A stretch of 64,000 bases of DNA from GCA-2725625 sp964574215 (GTDB lineage Bacteria > Pseudomonadota > Alphaproteobacteria > Rhodospirillales > UBA2165), in assembly GCA_964574215.1 (NCBI GenBank), contig CAZNLR010000009.1, positions 50,338-114,337 of the forward strand, read 5' to 3'. The translations under genes and the position numbers were made by a program. Positions 46,902 to 55,593 of the stretch are shown here, one piece after another (position 1 is the stretch's first letter; each line of letters begins with the position of its first letter). Under the pieces are notes generated by a model. The model was not told the DNA's origin and did not search any database. It saw only the letters and a program-made list of their open reading frames with translations.

Positions 46902-47429
46902 ATGAACGAAGATTGGCAATCAAATGTTCCTCCGATGGTCGCCCGCCTAGCTGGCTATTTCCGTGATGTTGCCGGGGTGATTCTGGTTGGAATGATGTTG
47001 ATGACCGTCTATGACATTGCCGGACGATCATTCGGTTTCGGCAGTATCGAAGCGGTTGTCGAACTCACTACTTTGGGTGTCGTGATCGTCGCCTCATTTG
47101 GACTGGCAATCGTAACCATTCAGGCCGGTCATATCCTGATCGATTTATTCACCCGTAACAATAATCCGGTGACCAACCAACGTATCGATTCATTTTGGCT
47201 TGTCATTATGGGGATTTTTCTGACGGTCATCGCCTATCTTGCGGTTCGGGAGGGATTGACACTCCACGAAGAAAACACGACAACCGAAGTCCTTGAATGG
47301 ACAGTGCTTTCTTTCTATCTGCCACCGGTTGCCGGATGGCTGTTCGGCGGTTTCACGGCTCTTTGGATCGGCGTTTTCGTAATGTGGAAGGGCAAACAGG
47401 CCAGTTCACCGGATATTCAAGACCTGTAA
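46902..47429 (+). CDS. TRAP transporter small permease, DctQ type
   Basis: The 175-residue protein has four membrane segments, with MTVYDIAGRSFGFGSIEAVVELTTLGVVIVASFGLAIV matching the DctQ family. The ATG at 46902 follows GAGGGCG; the TTG at 46887 would overlap the DctM stop. It completes the transporter with the genes upstream. The CocE-type hydrolase begins 26 bases later. Confidence 0.88.
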   Translation: MNEDWQSNVPPMVARLAGYFRDVAGVILVGMMLMTVYDIAGRSFGFGSIEAVVELTTLGVVIVASFGLAIVTIQAGHILIDLFTRNNNPVTNQRIDSFWLVIMGIFLTVIAYLAVREGLTLHEENTTTEVLEWTVLSFYLPPVAGWLFGGFTALWIGVFVMWKGKQASSPDIQDL

Positions 47430-47455
47430 GTACTAGTGCACTAACGGAGAATAAA

Positions 47456-49162
47456 GTGTTTACCCAAACTTGGAATACGTCGCCGCGAAAATTCGAAACC
47501 ATCACCGAACACGATCTTTCAATTCCGGCCAGTGATGGGATTTTCCTCGGCGCGGATATGGTTCGTCCGGATACGTCGGAACCGGTTCCGGTTATTTTAA
47601 GCGCTCACGCCTATTCCCAGGAAGACCAATATACCGATTTTCTCCCCGAAGCCTTTTCTCATACCCGCGGCCACATGGAGGCCGGCGACAGTCAATTCTT
47701 CGCCCGGCGGGGATACGCACAGATCGTTATGAGCGTCAGGGGAACCGGCAGGTCCGGCGGCACTTACGACAATCTTGGTCCGCTAACCATAGAAGATATC
47801 TGTGACGCCATCGCCTGGATCGCCGAACAGGACTGGTGCGACGGCAATGTGGGCATGTTCGGCATGTCGTTTTTTGCCATCGTCCAGAACATGGTGGCGG
47901 CGAAAAACCCGCCCGCGCTCAAGGCGATTTTCGCGCCCTTCGCCTACACCGATATGTACCGGGACCGTTATTATCACGGGGGTATTCTGAGCTATAAATT
48001 TATGGAAATGTGGCTGCCGACCTTGTCCGACCCGAAATTGGCGCCCTTGCTCAGAGATGAAATCGGCGAGGAAAAGTTCGACGCGTTGATCGAAGTCGCG
48101 CGGCGAGACGAAGATCTTTTGCCCATACCGTTTTTGAAACAGGCGTTGGACGAGCCGCTCGATGAACGTTTTGCGCTCATCGCCGAGATTTTGGCGCAAC
48201 CGTGCGACAACGATTATTACCGAACCCGTTCACTAAATTACGATGAAAAGCCTGCCGTTCCCGCTTATCTCGGCGGTTGCTGGGGCGTGCCCGGCCTCCA
48301 TTTACCGGGGGCTTTTCGCAGCTGGGATAATTGGGCCGGACCCAAGTGTCTGACCATCGGGCCCCCCATTTATTTGGACCGGCCCATCTACCAATACCAA
48401 TATGAATCCCTCAGGTGGTTCGACCACTATCTACGCGGCGAGGATACCGGACTTAAGAATGAAAAATCCGTCCGGGTCTTCATGGTTGGGTCGGGCGAGT
48501 GGAAAGAGGGGGATCAGTGGCCTTTCCCGGAAACCCGCTGGACGCCGTTTTACCTTCACAACGACAGCTGGCTGAACGAACACGAACTGTTTGAGCACGA
48601 TACCATCACAAGTTTTGAGGACGCACCCGACAATCACGGCGCCGTCGACTTTTGGACCGGCGGCATGGTCGAGAAAACCGAAGTTTGCGGTCCTATTGTT
48701 TTGAACTTGTTTGCCGAAACGACGGCGGACGAGGTGCTGTGGTTTATCTCGATTCTGCATCAGGACGCGGATGGCAACGAGAAACTCCTGACCCGCGGCT
48801 GGCTGCGGGGATCCCAACGGGAGCTGGATATGGACAAGTCCAAACCTTGGCAGCCCTACCATGCTCACGCCAGCCGCACACCGGTTACGCCGGGCGAAGT
48901 GACTGAATACAACATCGAGGTCCGCCCTTATGGCATCGAACTTCAACCCGGCGAGAAGATCGGGCTCCGGATTAAATGCGCGGACGATGAAAAGCCCGTA
49001 GACGCATTGCAGGCCGTCAATATGGGGCATCTTTCCCGCACCGAGGCGTCGTCGGTCGTTATACATCACAGCCGAGACTATCCGTCGAATTTGCTGCTGC
49101 CGATCACCAAAGGCAACCGCATCGGCACCTATTATTCCGGCGGTGAACTGCCCAAATGGTAG
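47456..49162 (+). CDS. CocE/NonD family hydrolase
   Basis: The 568-residue protein starts at a GTG with an ACGGAGA site and has an alpha/beta-hydrolase domain (about 1-330). VMSVRGTGRSGG is the oxyanion region, and nucleophile Ser138 lies in FGMSFFA. A C-terminal beta jelly-roll follows, typical of X-Pro dipeptidyl-peptidase/cocaine-esterase proteins. The nucleophile elbow differs from the usual GxSYxG. Members cleave esters or amides. It begins right after the TRAP genes, so it probably acts on the imported compound, which is inference. Confidence 0.85.
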   Translation: MFTQTWNTSPRKFETITEHDLSIPASDGIFLGADMVRPDTSEPVPVILSAHAYSQEDQYTDFLPEAFSHTRGHMEAGDSQFFARRGYAQIVMSVRGTGRSGGTYDNLGPLTIEDICDAIAWIAEQDWCDGNVGMFGMSFFAIVQNMVAAKNPPALKAIFAPFAYTDMYRDRYYHGGILSYKFMEMWLPTLSDPKLAPLLRDEIGEEKFDALIEVARRDEDLLPIPFLKQALDEPLDERFALIAEILAQPCDNDYYRTRSLNYDEKPAVPAYLGGCWGVPGLHLPGAFRSWDNWAGPKCLTIGPPIYLDRPIYQYQYESLRWFDHYLRGEDTGLKNEKSVRVFMVGSGEWKEGDQWPFPETRWTPFYLHNDSWLNEHELFEHDTITSFEDAPDNHGAVDFWTGGMVEKTEVCGPIVLNLFAETTADEVLWFISILHQDADGNEKLLTRGWLRGSQRELDMDKSKPWQPYHAHASRTPVTPGEVTEYNIEVRPYGIELQPGEKIGLRIKCADDEKPVDALQAVNMGHLSRTEASSVVIHHSRDYPSNLLLPITKGNRIGTYYSGGELPKW

Positions 49163-49222
49163 ACAATGCTTTTATCCCCTAATGCATCAGTCAAATGACG
49201 TAGTCTTTCAGGAACTTTTATC

Positions 49223-50293
49223 ATGAGATTCAGCAAATTCGGCGTTACCGAGTACAAGCGCGAGCTTACCAACCGGGGCGCCACTTTATTTTCCCCCTTA
49301 TATCAAAAAACCACCTATCTCATCGGTATGATGGGTGAAATTCTGCACTCATGGAACCTGGAGGCGATGCCGGGCGACTACGCCTATCTGTTGCCCAACG
49401 GTAATCTGCTGGCGGCGATTAAGACCCCGGACGGGCCCGCGGGGCTGGCGGCGAAAGGTGGTAAAATTCAGGAGATCACCTGGGAAGGTGAGATCGTCTG
49501 GGAATATCAGGACAACTATCAACATCACGATTTTCGCCGCTGCGAAAACGGCAATACCATCTATCTCGCCTGGGAAGTCCTGCCCGAGGCGGTCGCCAAG
49601 CGCGTTCAAGGCGGCTTGCCCGGCACCGAACATGAGGACGGGATTTACGGCGACTATATTCGCGAAGTGAGCCCGGCCGGCGAGACGGTCTGGGAATGGC
49701 ACGCCCACGAGAATATGGAAATCGAGAATTACCCGATCGCCCCGGCGGTGGGACGGCGGGAATGGGCGCATCCCAATGCCATCATGCCATTGCCCAACGG
49801 CGATGTCATGGTGAGTTGGCGGCAGAACAATCTGATCGCCGTCATCGACCGCCAATCGGGCAAGTTTAAATTCGAATGGATGGGCGTGGAGTTGGGCCAC
49901 CAGCACGATTTTCAAAGGCTCGATAACGGCAATTACATGGTTTTTTGCAACGCCGCGCCGGCACGCGGCGCGAGCGGCTCAAAGGTTCTTGAGTTCGATC
50001 CGCAAACCAAGGAAACCGTCTGGGAGTATGAGGGGTCGCCCAGATATACTTTTTCCAGTCCCTTTATTTCCGGCGCCCAACGCCTCGATAACGGCAACAC
50101 TTTGATTTGCGAAGGACAATGGGGCCGCATTTTTGAGGTGACGCCGCAAAAGGAAGTGGTTTGGGAATATATATCACCATTCTTCACACCGCTTTCCGAC
50201 AACCCGGTCGAAAGCGGCACAAATCACGTTTTCAGGGCTTATCGTTACGATATTGACGGTCCTGAAATTCAAGGCCGGGTTACCCATCTGTGA
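49223..50293 (+). CDS. Arylsulfotransferase-like beta-propeller protein, copy A
   Basis: The 356-residue protein is built of repeated short beta blades of the type NGNTIY...EVVWEY, as in the arylsulfotransferase (ASST) superfamily. Histidine-rich sites HHDFRRCENGNT and GHQHDFQRLDNGN resemble the catalytic His region. No signal peptide is evident, unlike secreted ASSTs. A sulfotransferase or other propeller function is possible; the name rests on family resemblance. A close paralogue lies at 57032-58120. Confidence 0.75.
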   Translation: MRFSKFGVTEYKRELTNRGATLFSPLYQKTTYLIGMMGEILHSWNLEAMPGDYAYLLPNGNLLAAIKTPDGPAGLAAKGGKIQEITWEGEIVWEYQDNYQHHDFRRCENGNTIYLAWEVLPEAVAKRVQGGLPGTEHEDGIYGDYIREVSPAGETVWEWHAHENMEIENYPIAPAVGRREWAHPNAIMPLPNGDVMVSWRQNNLIAVIDRQSGKFKFEWMGVELGHQHDFQRLDNGNYMVFCNAAPARGASGSKVLEFDPQTKETVWEYEGSPRYTFSSPFISGAQRLDNGNTLICEGQWGRIFEVTPQKEVVWEYISPFFTPLSDNPVESGTNHVFRAYRYDIDGPEIQGRVTHL

Positions 50294-50376
50294 TGCTGAC
50301 AGCGCATTTGTTGATCGCCTGATGGAAATTGACAGTCTATAGTCCGCTAGAACTCTTTTCTATCAGGGAGACATGA

Positions 50377-51498
50377 ATGCCCATCCTGCCCGGTGTTCCC
50401 AACGTTCATTTCGATTTCGGCGCTGTCGATGCCCTCGGTGGCGCGCTGGCGGAACTGAATATACAGCGTCCAATTTTGGTCAGCGACGAAGGGCTGGTGG
50501 CTGCCGGTGTCTTCGATAAGGTCACCGCCGCCATGCCGTCGGGGATCGATTATTCGATCTTCACCGGCGTCCATGAAAATCCCATCATCGGCGATGTGGA
50601 AAAGGGTATGGATATCTACCGGGCCGACGGGTGCGACGGCATTGTCGCCATCGGCGGCGGATCCTCCATCGACAGCGGTAAGGCCATGTCGCTGCTGGCC
50701 GGTCATCCCGGCAAGACCCTGTTCGATTTCAGCGGTCAGCCGCAAAACATCACCAAGGCCTGTGTTTCCCTAATTGCCATCCCGACCACGGCGGGAACCG
50801 GCAGCGAAGTCTCCAGAGGCGCAGGCATTCACACCGACGATCATGCTAGCACTTTGGGTCTGGGCTCGCCCCACCTTCAACCCGATATCGCCATTTGCGA
50901 TCCGGAACTGACCCTAACCCTGCCGCCGTTTCTGACTGCCGGCACCGGTATGGATGTGGTGACCCATTGCGTCGAGGGATATCTTTCCTCTAACGTCAAT
51001 CCGCCCATCGAAGCGGTGGCCCTGGACGGTATTCAACGCGTGGCCACCTATATTGAGCGCGCCGTCACGAACGGTTCTGACCGGGAAGCCCGCTGGCATA
51101 TGTTGATGGCGGCCATGCAGGGGGGCATGTCGATCCTGGCGGGACTTGGCCCCATTCACGCCGTCGGCCTGGCCCTCAGCGAACAGGGACATCATCACGG
51201 CGCCCTGGTGACGGCGGCGACGCCGCCGGTATTGAAGTTCTTCCAAGGTAACCAGGACGACAAGCTAGCTAATCTGGCCGATGCGCTGGGTGTCGGCGAA
51301 ACCGGCGATGCGGCGCAGGCGGTGGCCGATCTGAACGAGCGTGTCGGCCTGCCCAACGCGGTCAAGGATCTCGGTTACAAGATGAAGGATATCGACCATG
51401 TCACGGCGGCGGCCGTCGGTTCCCATTTCAATTATACCAGCCCCAAAGTGCCTAGCGAGGCGGAATACAAACAACTCATTCTGGATACGGTAGGCTGA
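50377..51498 (+). CDS. Iron-containing alcohol dehydrogenase
   Basis: The 373-residue group III enzyme has NAD-binding GGGSSIDSGKAM near residue 95 and AIPTTAGTGSEVSRGAGI. Metal-ligand histidines are in THCVEGYLS and GPIHAVGLALSEQGHHHGALV. It oxidises or reduces a small alcohol/aldehyde pair with NAD(P). A CAGGGAG site precedes the ATG. It is followed nine bases later by the MBL hydrolase, so the two are co-transcribed. Confidence 0.92.
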   Translation: MPILPGVPNVHFDFGAVDALGGALAELNIQRPILVSDEGLVAAGVFDKVTAAMPSGIDYSIFTGVHENPIIGDVEKGMDIYRADGCDGIVAIGGGSSIDSGKAMSLLAGHPGKTLFDFSGQPQNITKACVSLIAIPTTAGTGSEVSRGAGIHTDDHASTLGLGSPHLQPDIAICDPELTLTLPPFLTAGTGMDVVTHCVEGYLSSNVNPPIEAVALDGIQRVATYIERAVTNGSDREARWHMLMAAMQGGMSILAGLGPIHAVGLALSEQGHHHGALVTAATPPVLKFFQGNQDDKLANLADALGVGETGDAAQAVADLNERVGLPNAVKDLGYKMKDIDHVTAAAVGSHFNYTSPKVPSEAEYKQLILDTVG

Positions 51499-51507
51499 AG
51501 AAAATAA

Positions 51508-52410
51508 ATGAACGACGACATTCAATTTAACCGCGACTTCCGTTGCGAATACGGGGTCATGGAAGAGGTAACCCCCAACGTCCGGCGCATCGTTGCCGAA
51601 AATCCGGGCCCGTATACCTTCATGGGAACCGGCACCTATATCGTCGGTCACGGTAAGGTGGCGGTGATCGATCCGGGACCGGACTATCCGGAACATGTGG
51701 ACGCTCTCCTGAACGCGCTGGACGGGGAGGAAATCACCCACCAGTTGATCACTCATACCCATATTGACCACTCACCTGCCGCCAAAGCCGTGAAGGAGCG
51801 GACCGGGGCCAAGACTTACGGCTTTGGGCCTCATGGGTCTGGCAAATACGATGAGGGCGTCCAGGTTGAGGCCGGTGGCGATATGGACTTCTCGCCCGAC
51901 GTAACAGTTAAGGGTGGCGATATTATCGAAGGTGACGGCTGGTCCTTCGAATGCGTCCATACGCCGGGCCATACCTCCAACCACCTTTGCTACAATTATC
52001 GTGAAGACAATGCGCTTTTCAGCGGCGATCACGTCATGGGCTGGTCCACCACCGTGGTCACGCCTCCGGACGGTGATATGGCGCAATTTGTTGCCAGCCT
52101 CAAAATGCTCAGTGAACGGGATGATAGTGTCTATTTCCCGACCCACGGCGGGCGCATTAAAAAGCCAAAACCCTATCTCCGAGCCCTGATCATCCACCGG
52201 AAAATGCGCGAGGGTCAGATACTCGATTGCTTGAAAAAGGGTGCCATGGACATACCCGCTATGGTCACGGCCATGTACGAGGATCTTGACCCCCGCCTGA
52301 CCGGCGCCGCCGCCCAATCGGTCTTCGCCCACATCGTCGAGTTAGCCGAAAAAGACGCCATTCAGGCGGACGGCGATATAAACCTCTCGGCGGTCTATGA
52401 ATTGAGTTAA
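51508..52410 (+). CDS. MBL-fold metallo-hydrolase
   Basis: The 300-residue protein carries the metallo-beta-lactamase metal motif THTHIDHSPAA, a second His in HTPGHTSNHLCY and FSGDHVMGW, and a C-terminal helical domain with ALIIHRKMREGQILDCL. This layout matches the LACTB2/RNase-Z-like hydrolase branch. It should bind two metal ions and hydrolyse a thioester, ester or phosphodiester. Its pairing with a dehydrogenase suggests sequential steps in one pathway. Confidence 0.88.
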   Translation: MNDDIQFNRDFRCEYGVMEEVTPNVRRIVAENPGPYTFMGTGTYIVGHGKVAVIDPGPDYPEHVDALLNALDGEEITHQLITHTHIDHSPAAKAVKERTGAKTYGFGPHGSGKYDEGVQVEAGGDMDFSPDVTVKGGDIIEGDGWSFECVHTPGHTSNHLCYNYREDNALFSGDHVMGWSTTVVTPPDGDMAQFVASLKMLSERDDSVYFPTHGGRIKKPKPYLRALIIHRKMREGQILDCLKKGAMDIPAMVTAMYEDLDPRLTGAAAQSVFAHIVELAEKDAIQADGDINLSAVYELS

Positions 52411-52452
52411 ACTGATAAACGGCGTTGGGGGGCTGACCATAAGGGGCCAAGC

Positions 52453-52938
52453 ATGAAAAAACTGTTTTGGGGTTTTGTCGTCGGTGGTCTTCTCGGCACA
52501 GGCGCCGGGTTTGTGATCGGCATCTTTTTCTATCCGTTTATTTTTCTCGCCGATATTGTCGCTACGGAACAGATTGAAAACCGCGAGCTGAAACGCGTTG
52601 TTGCCGAAGGCTCCTTCATTCACGCAAATCCGTCCGATCCCGTTCACTACGGCAAAGGGGCTGTCACCGTATTCAACGATGTGGTTCACCTGGGGTCCAA
52701 CTTCGAAGTGGGGCCGGGGCCTAAATACAAGGTCTATTTGGTGACGGCCGCTGATATCAAACAATCAGACGATGTTAAAGCGGCCGGCCACAAGGATTTG
52801 GGATCATTGCGGGCCTTCAAGGGCAGTCAGAACTACACCGTGCCGCCGGACCTAAAGTTGAGCGATTACAAAAGCGTCGTCATCTGGTGCGAAACGTTCG
52901 GCGTCCTGATTTCTCCGGCCAAGCTGGCGTTTCGTTAG
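52453..52938 (+). CDS. DM13-domain membrane-anchored protein
   Basis: The 161-residue protein has a single N-terminal membrane segment (residues 4-32), then a DM13 domain facing the periplasm. Its features are GKGAVTVFNDVVHLGSNFEVGPGPKYKVYLV and the conserved cysteine in VVIWCETFGVLISPAKL. DM13 domains are proposed to take part in redox reactions, with the Cys as a candidate active residue. The stop overlaps the convergent small membrane gene by four bases. Confidence 0.82.
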   Translation: MKKLFWGFVVGGLLGTGAGFVIGIFFYPFIFLADIVATEQIENRELKRVVAEGSFIHANPSDPVHYGKGAVTVFNDVVHLGSNFEVGPGPKYKVYLVTAADIKQSDDVKAAGHKDLGSLRAFKGSQNYTVPPDLKLSDYKSVVIWCETFGVLISPAKLAFR

Positions 52939-53168
52939 CCGTTTTTTCTTTTCATTATGAAGGCCGCGATTTCGCCCGCCACCAAAATGCCCGCCATAAC
53001 CCAGATCAGCATGAGATTGTAATGGGCGATGCCGTGGGGCAGGAACTCGCAGGCGAAACGGGTGGCCTCCAGCTCGCAGGAAAAATGGTCGATCAGGCCG
53101 ATGCCCAGGAAAATCCAGGTAACTCTGAGAAATATCCGGTTGAACTTCCTCAGCTTTTCGTGGGTCAT
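52935..53168 (-). CDS. Small two-segment membrane protein
   Basis: The 77-residue protein has two hydrophobic stretches (about 12-28 and 50-68) and a lysine/arginine-rich C-terminus (MKRKNG). It lies one base after the stop of the next gene on the same strand, so the pair is probably co-transcribed. I do not recognise a family. Confidence that it is coding rests on the tight spacing and typical membrane composition. Confidence 0.5.
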   Translation of the reverse strand: MTHEKLRKFNRIFLRVTWIFLGIGLIDHFSCELEATRFACEFLPHGIAHYNLMLIWVMAGILVAGEIAAFIMKRKNG

Positions 53169-53169
53169 G

Positions 53170-53517
53170 TCACAGGAAGCCCCAAAGATTATCGGGGCTG
53201 TATATGGCCTGGCCGATCAAATGGCCGATTTCGATGGCGATCAGATAGAAGACCACCCGGACCAGCAGTCGGGGGCCGTAGGGCATCTTCCGTATATGTT
53301 TACCCTGGGGTCCCTGGATCATGAATATTTCCACGGCCCAATAAAAGAAACCGATCAACATGCCCCGGACGGTGAACTCGAAGATCATAAAGGGCGTCAT
53401 TTCGAGCCGACCGATTATCTGCAGGTAATAGCCGAACCCGATGCCGAGAAACCCGGCTCCGATGGTCAGCCGGACCCAAAGCCATACCCGCCCGCGATGT
53501 GTATTAGGAATCGGCAT
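53170..53517 (-). CDS. Membrane protein resembling adenylate-cyclase N-terminal domain
   Basis: The 115-residue protein has three to four membrane segments. The motif RGMLIGFFYWAVEIFMIQGPQGKHIRKMPYGPRLLVRVVFYLIAI resembles the membrane anchor found at the N-terminus of class III adenylate cyclases in Alphaproteobacteria. Here the frame ends at Trp-Gly-Phe-Leu with no cyclase domain following. It may be a stand-alone paralogue or a truncated remnant; the resemblance is from memory, not alignment. Confidence 0.5.
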   Translation of the reverse strand: MPIPNTHRGRVWLWVRLTIGAGFLGIGFGYYLQIIGRLEMTPFMIFEFTVRGMLIGFFYWAVEIFMIQGPQGKHIRKMPYGPRLLVRVVFYLIAIEIGHLIGQAIYSPDNLWGFL

Positions 53518-53658
53518 GCCACCATTACAATCGGGCAGGGGAAAGGATGCAAATGGAAAATTTGCGACTTAAAAATTCATTCTTGATCTCCGCATCAAGT
53601 CGAAAGATATTTAGGGTTAATTCAATCGAAACGCTTTTCAGAGAGCAGGGGGAAAATT

Positions 53659-54291
53659 ATGAGTTGGGCAAAGGTGGCGGCGATTTTAGGGGGCAGTGCC
53701 GTGGTCGCTATCGGCATTATTGCCGGCATGATTTTTTATGCGTCGAATGGCGAGGTGGAGCAAGCGGAACAGCAGGGGAAAGGCAAACCCGGCGGAAAAT
53801 CGCAACAGGTCCTGGCGCTTCAGAAATCGCACCGCGCGGGAGAGAAGCTCGGCGACCACTCTCTCGGGTGCCTGGATGGAAAGGGTCAGCAAACGGCTAA
53901 AGAATGCGCTAATCTCGCCGGTATCGATTTAAACGCCACCGACGGCCGCAAACCGGCCGATATGGCTGGGGGCAATTTGTCGGGCGCCAACCTTCTTCAG
54001 GCTAACCTGAGCTGGGTGATCTTCAAGGGGGCCAATCTCAGAGGCGCCAACCTGGGCGGTGCCAAGCTCTACCGGACCAATTTCGCCAAAGCCGACTTGT
54101 CCGGGGCCGACCTCAGCGGCGCCGACATGCTGTACGCCGATCTCACCAACACCAACCTGACCGGCGCCAACCTGGGCGGCGCCAAAAATCTCCGGCAGGG
54201 AAAACTGGAACGCGCCTGCCTCACCGATCCCAACAATCCCCCCAAGAATTTGCCGGCCGATTTAAAGCCGCCGGTGCGGAAGTGTAAGTGA
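53659..54291 (+). CDS. Pentapeptide-repeat protein with membrane anchor
   Basis: The 210-residue protein has an N-terminal membrane segment (about residues 5-27), a charged linker, a segment with two Cys (SLGCLDGKGQQTAKECANLAG), and then about 12 pentapeptide repeats of A(D/N)LXX type (about 100-185: GANLRGANLGGAKLYRTNF and so on). Such repeats form a right-handed beta-helix. The C-terminus ends in Cys-Lys. It faces the periplasm if the segment is a signal anchor. Partners are unknown. Confidence 0.85.
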   Translation: MSWAKVAAILGGSAVVAIGIIAGMIFYASNGEVEQAEQQGKGKPGGKSQQVLALQKSHRAGEKLGDHSLGCLDGKGQQTAKECANLAGIDLNATDGRKPADMAGGNLSGANLLQANLSWVIFKGANLRGANLGGAKLYRTNFAKADLSGADLSGADMLYADLTNTNLTGANLGGAKNLRQGKLERACLTDPNNPPKNLPADLKPPVRKCK

Positions 54292-54330
54292 GGCAAGGCG
54301 TAAAATAGATACATTGTGGTCACTCTGGAG

Positions 54331-54438
54331 TCCCCCCCATCCCAACCTTCCCCCGCAAAGGGGGGAAGGGGTTCAGGCGGCCACTTTTCATTTCCCCTCT
54401 CCCCTGGCGGGAGAGGGTTAGGGTGAGGGGGGGGGGGG
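54331..54438. repeat. GC-rich intergenic repeat with 12-G tract
   Basis: The first stem-loop, CTTCCCCCGCAAAGGGGGGAAG, lies near 54347-54368. It is followed by CCCCTCTCCCCTGGCGGGAGAGGG near 54392 and ends in 12 consecutive G (54427-54438). Both resemble GC-rich palindromic intergenic repeats common in proteobacterial genomes. It separates the pentapeptide gene from the DUF3179 gene. Confidence 0.6.
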
Positions 54439-54517
54439 ACGAATACTCCAATCACCCTCACCCCAATGTGAAACATCGTGTTTTGCATTCTTTCTGCCAC
54501 CCGCCCACATTGGGTTT

Positions 54518-55546
54518 ATGGAATTTCTGGCCAAAATTTTTACCGTTCGGAACCTGATTTGGGCGGTGGTTCTACTTGCTGTGGTTTGGTGGTTCATGCC
54601 GGGGTTGTTGCCGGGCTCGACCATGTTGTGGAAGGTAAGTTGGCCCAAGACTGATTTCTCCAAGGCTTCCGTGGATATGAGCGAGATCAGGTCCGGCGGG
54701 CCCCGGAAAGACGGTATTCCCTCCATCGACGATCCCACCTTCAAGCCGGTGCGCGAGGTCGAACTGGCGCCCATGGTGCCGGTGATCAGTCTGCGCGTGA
54801 ACGATGATGCGCGGGCCTATCCGTTGGGCATTCTGATGAGCCACGAAATCGTCAACGACCGGGTAGGCGGTATTCCCGTGGCGGTGACTTACTGCCCGCT
54901 GTGCAACGCGGCAATTGTATTTGATGCCCGTGTGCAGGGCATGGAGCTTGAGTTCGGCACCACCGGCAATCTCAGGAATTCCGATCTCGTCATGTATGAC
55001 CGTCAGACGGAAAGCTGGTGGCAGCAGTTTCTGGGCGAAGCCATCGTGGGCGAGTTTACCGGCACCCAACTTCGCATGATGCCGTCCCGCATCGAAAGTT
55101 TCGCCAAGTTCAAAGAAAGATTCCCCGAAGGCCAAGTGCTCAACCCGTCCAGTTCCTTCCGCGGTTACGGGTCCAACCCGTATGTGGGCTACGATACGGA
55201 CCGGACGCCGTTCCTCTATCGCGGGCCGTTGCCCAAGGACATGCCGGCCATGACGCGGCTGGTGGTGGTCGGGCAGGAGGCCTGGACCCTCGATCTCCTT
55301 CGTCGGCAGCGCAAGATCGAAAAGGGCGATCTAGTCATCACTTGGGAGCCGGGCCAGAATTCAGCGCTCGACACCCGCAATATCGCCAGTGGGCGGGACG
55401 TGGGCAACGTCACTGTGCAGCGCAAGACGGCGGACGGTCTGAAGGACGAAGTCCACGACATCACCTTCGCTTTCGTCTTCCAGGCCTTTAAGCCTCAGGG
55501 AAAGGTCTACAAATCCTGGCCGCCCGCTGCGGGAGCGAAGTCTTAA
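54518..55546 (+). CDS. DUF3179 domain membrane-anchored protein
   Basis: The 342-residue protein has an N-terminal membrane segment (about residues 10-32), then a DUF3179 domain. Family hallmarks are RAYPLGILMSHEIVND, PVAVTYCPLCNAAIVFDA and FGTTGNLRNSDLVMYDRQTESWW. The paired Cys in CPLC may bind metal or form a disulfide. The family's role is unknown. A strong terminator lies six bases after its stop. Confidence 0.85.
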   Translation: MEFLAKIFTVRNLIWAVVLLAVVWWFMPGLLPGSTMLWKVSWPKTDFSKASVDMSEIRSGGPRKDGIPSIDDPTFKPVREVELAPMVPVISLRVNDDARAYPLGILMSHEIVNDRVGGIPVAVTYCPLCNAAIVFDARVQGMELEFGTTGNLRNSDLVMYDRQTESWWQQFLGEAIVGEFTGTQLRMMPSRIESFAKFKERFPEGQVLNPSSSFRGYGSNPYVGYDTDRTPFLYRGPLPKDMPAMTRLVVVGQEAWTLDLLRRQRKIEKGDLVITWEPGQNSALDTRNIASGRDVGNVTVQRKTADGLKDEVHDITFAFVFQAFKPQGKVYKSWPPAAGAKS

Positions 55547-55551
55547 TTCAG

Positions 55552-55575
55552 AAAAAGGTGCACGGCACCTTTTTT
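55552..55575 (+). terminator. Rho-independent terminator after DUF3179 gene
   Basis: AAAAAGGTGC and GCACCTTTTT form ten-base perfect arms around an ACG loop, followed by one more T. The A-tract/T-tract makes it potentially bidirectional. The ATG at 55558 lies within it, which argues for a later start of the next gene. Confidence 0.85.
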
Positions 55576-55593
55576 ACGGCTATATCTCCTTCC

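Noticed and set aside
55558..55593. Upstream start for the glycosyltransferase-like gene
   Set aside because: The ATG at 55558 is inside a perfect terminator stem following the DUF3179 gene.
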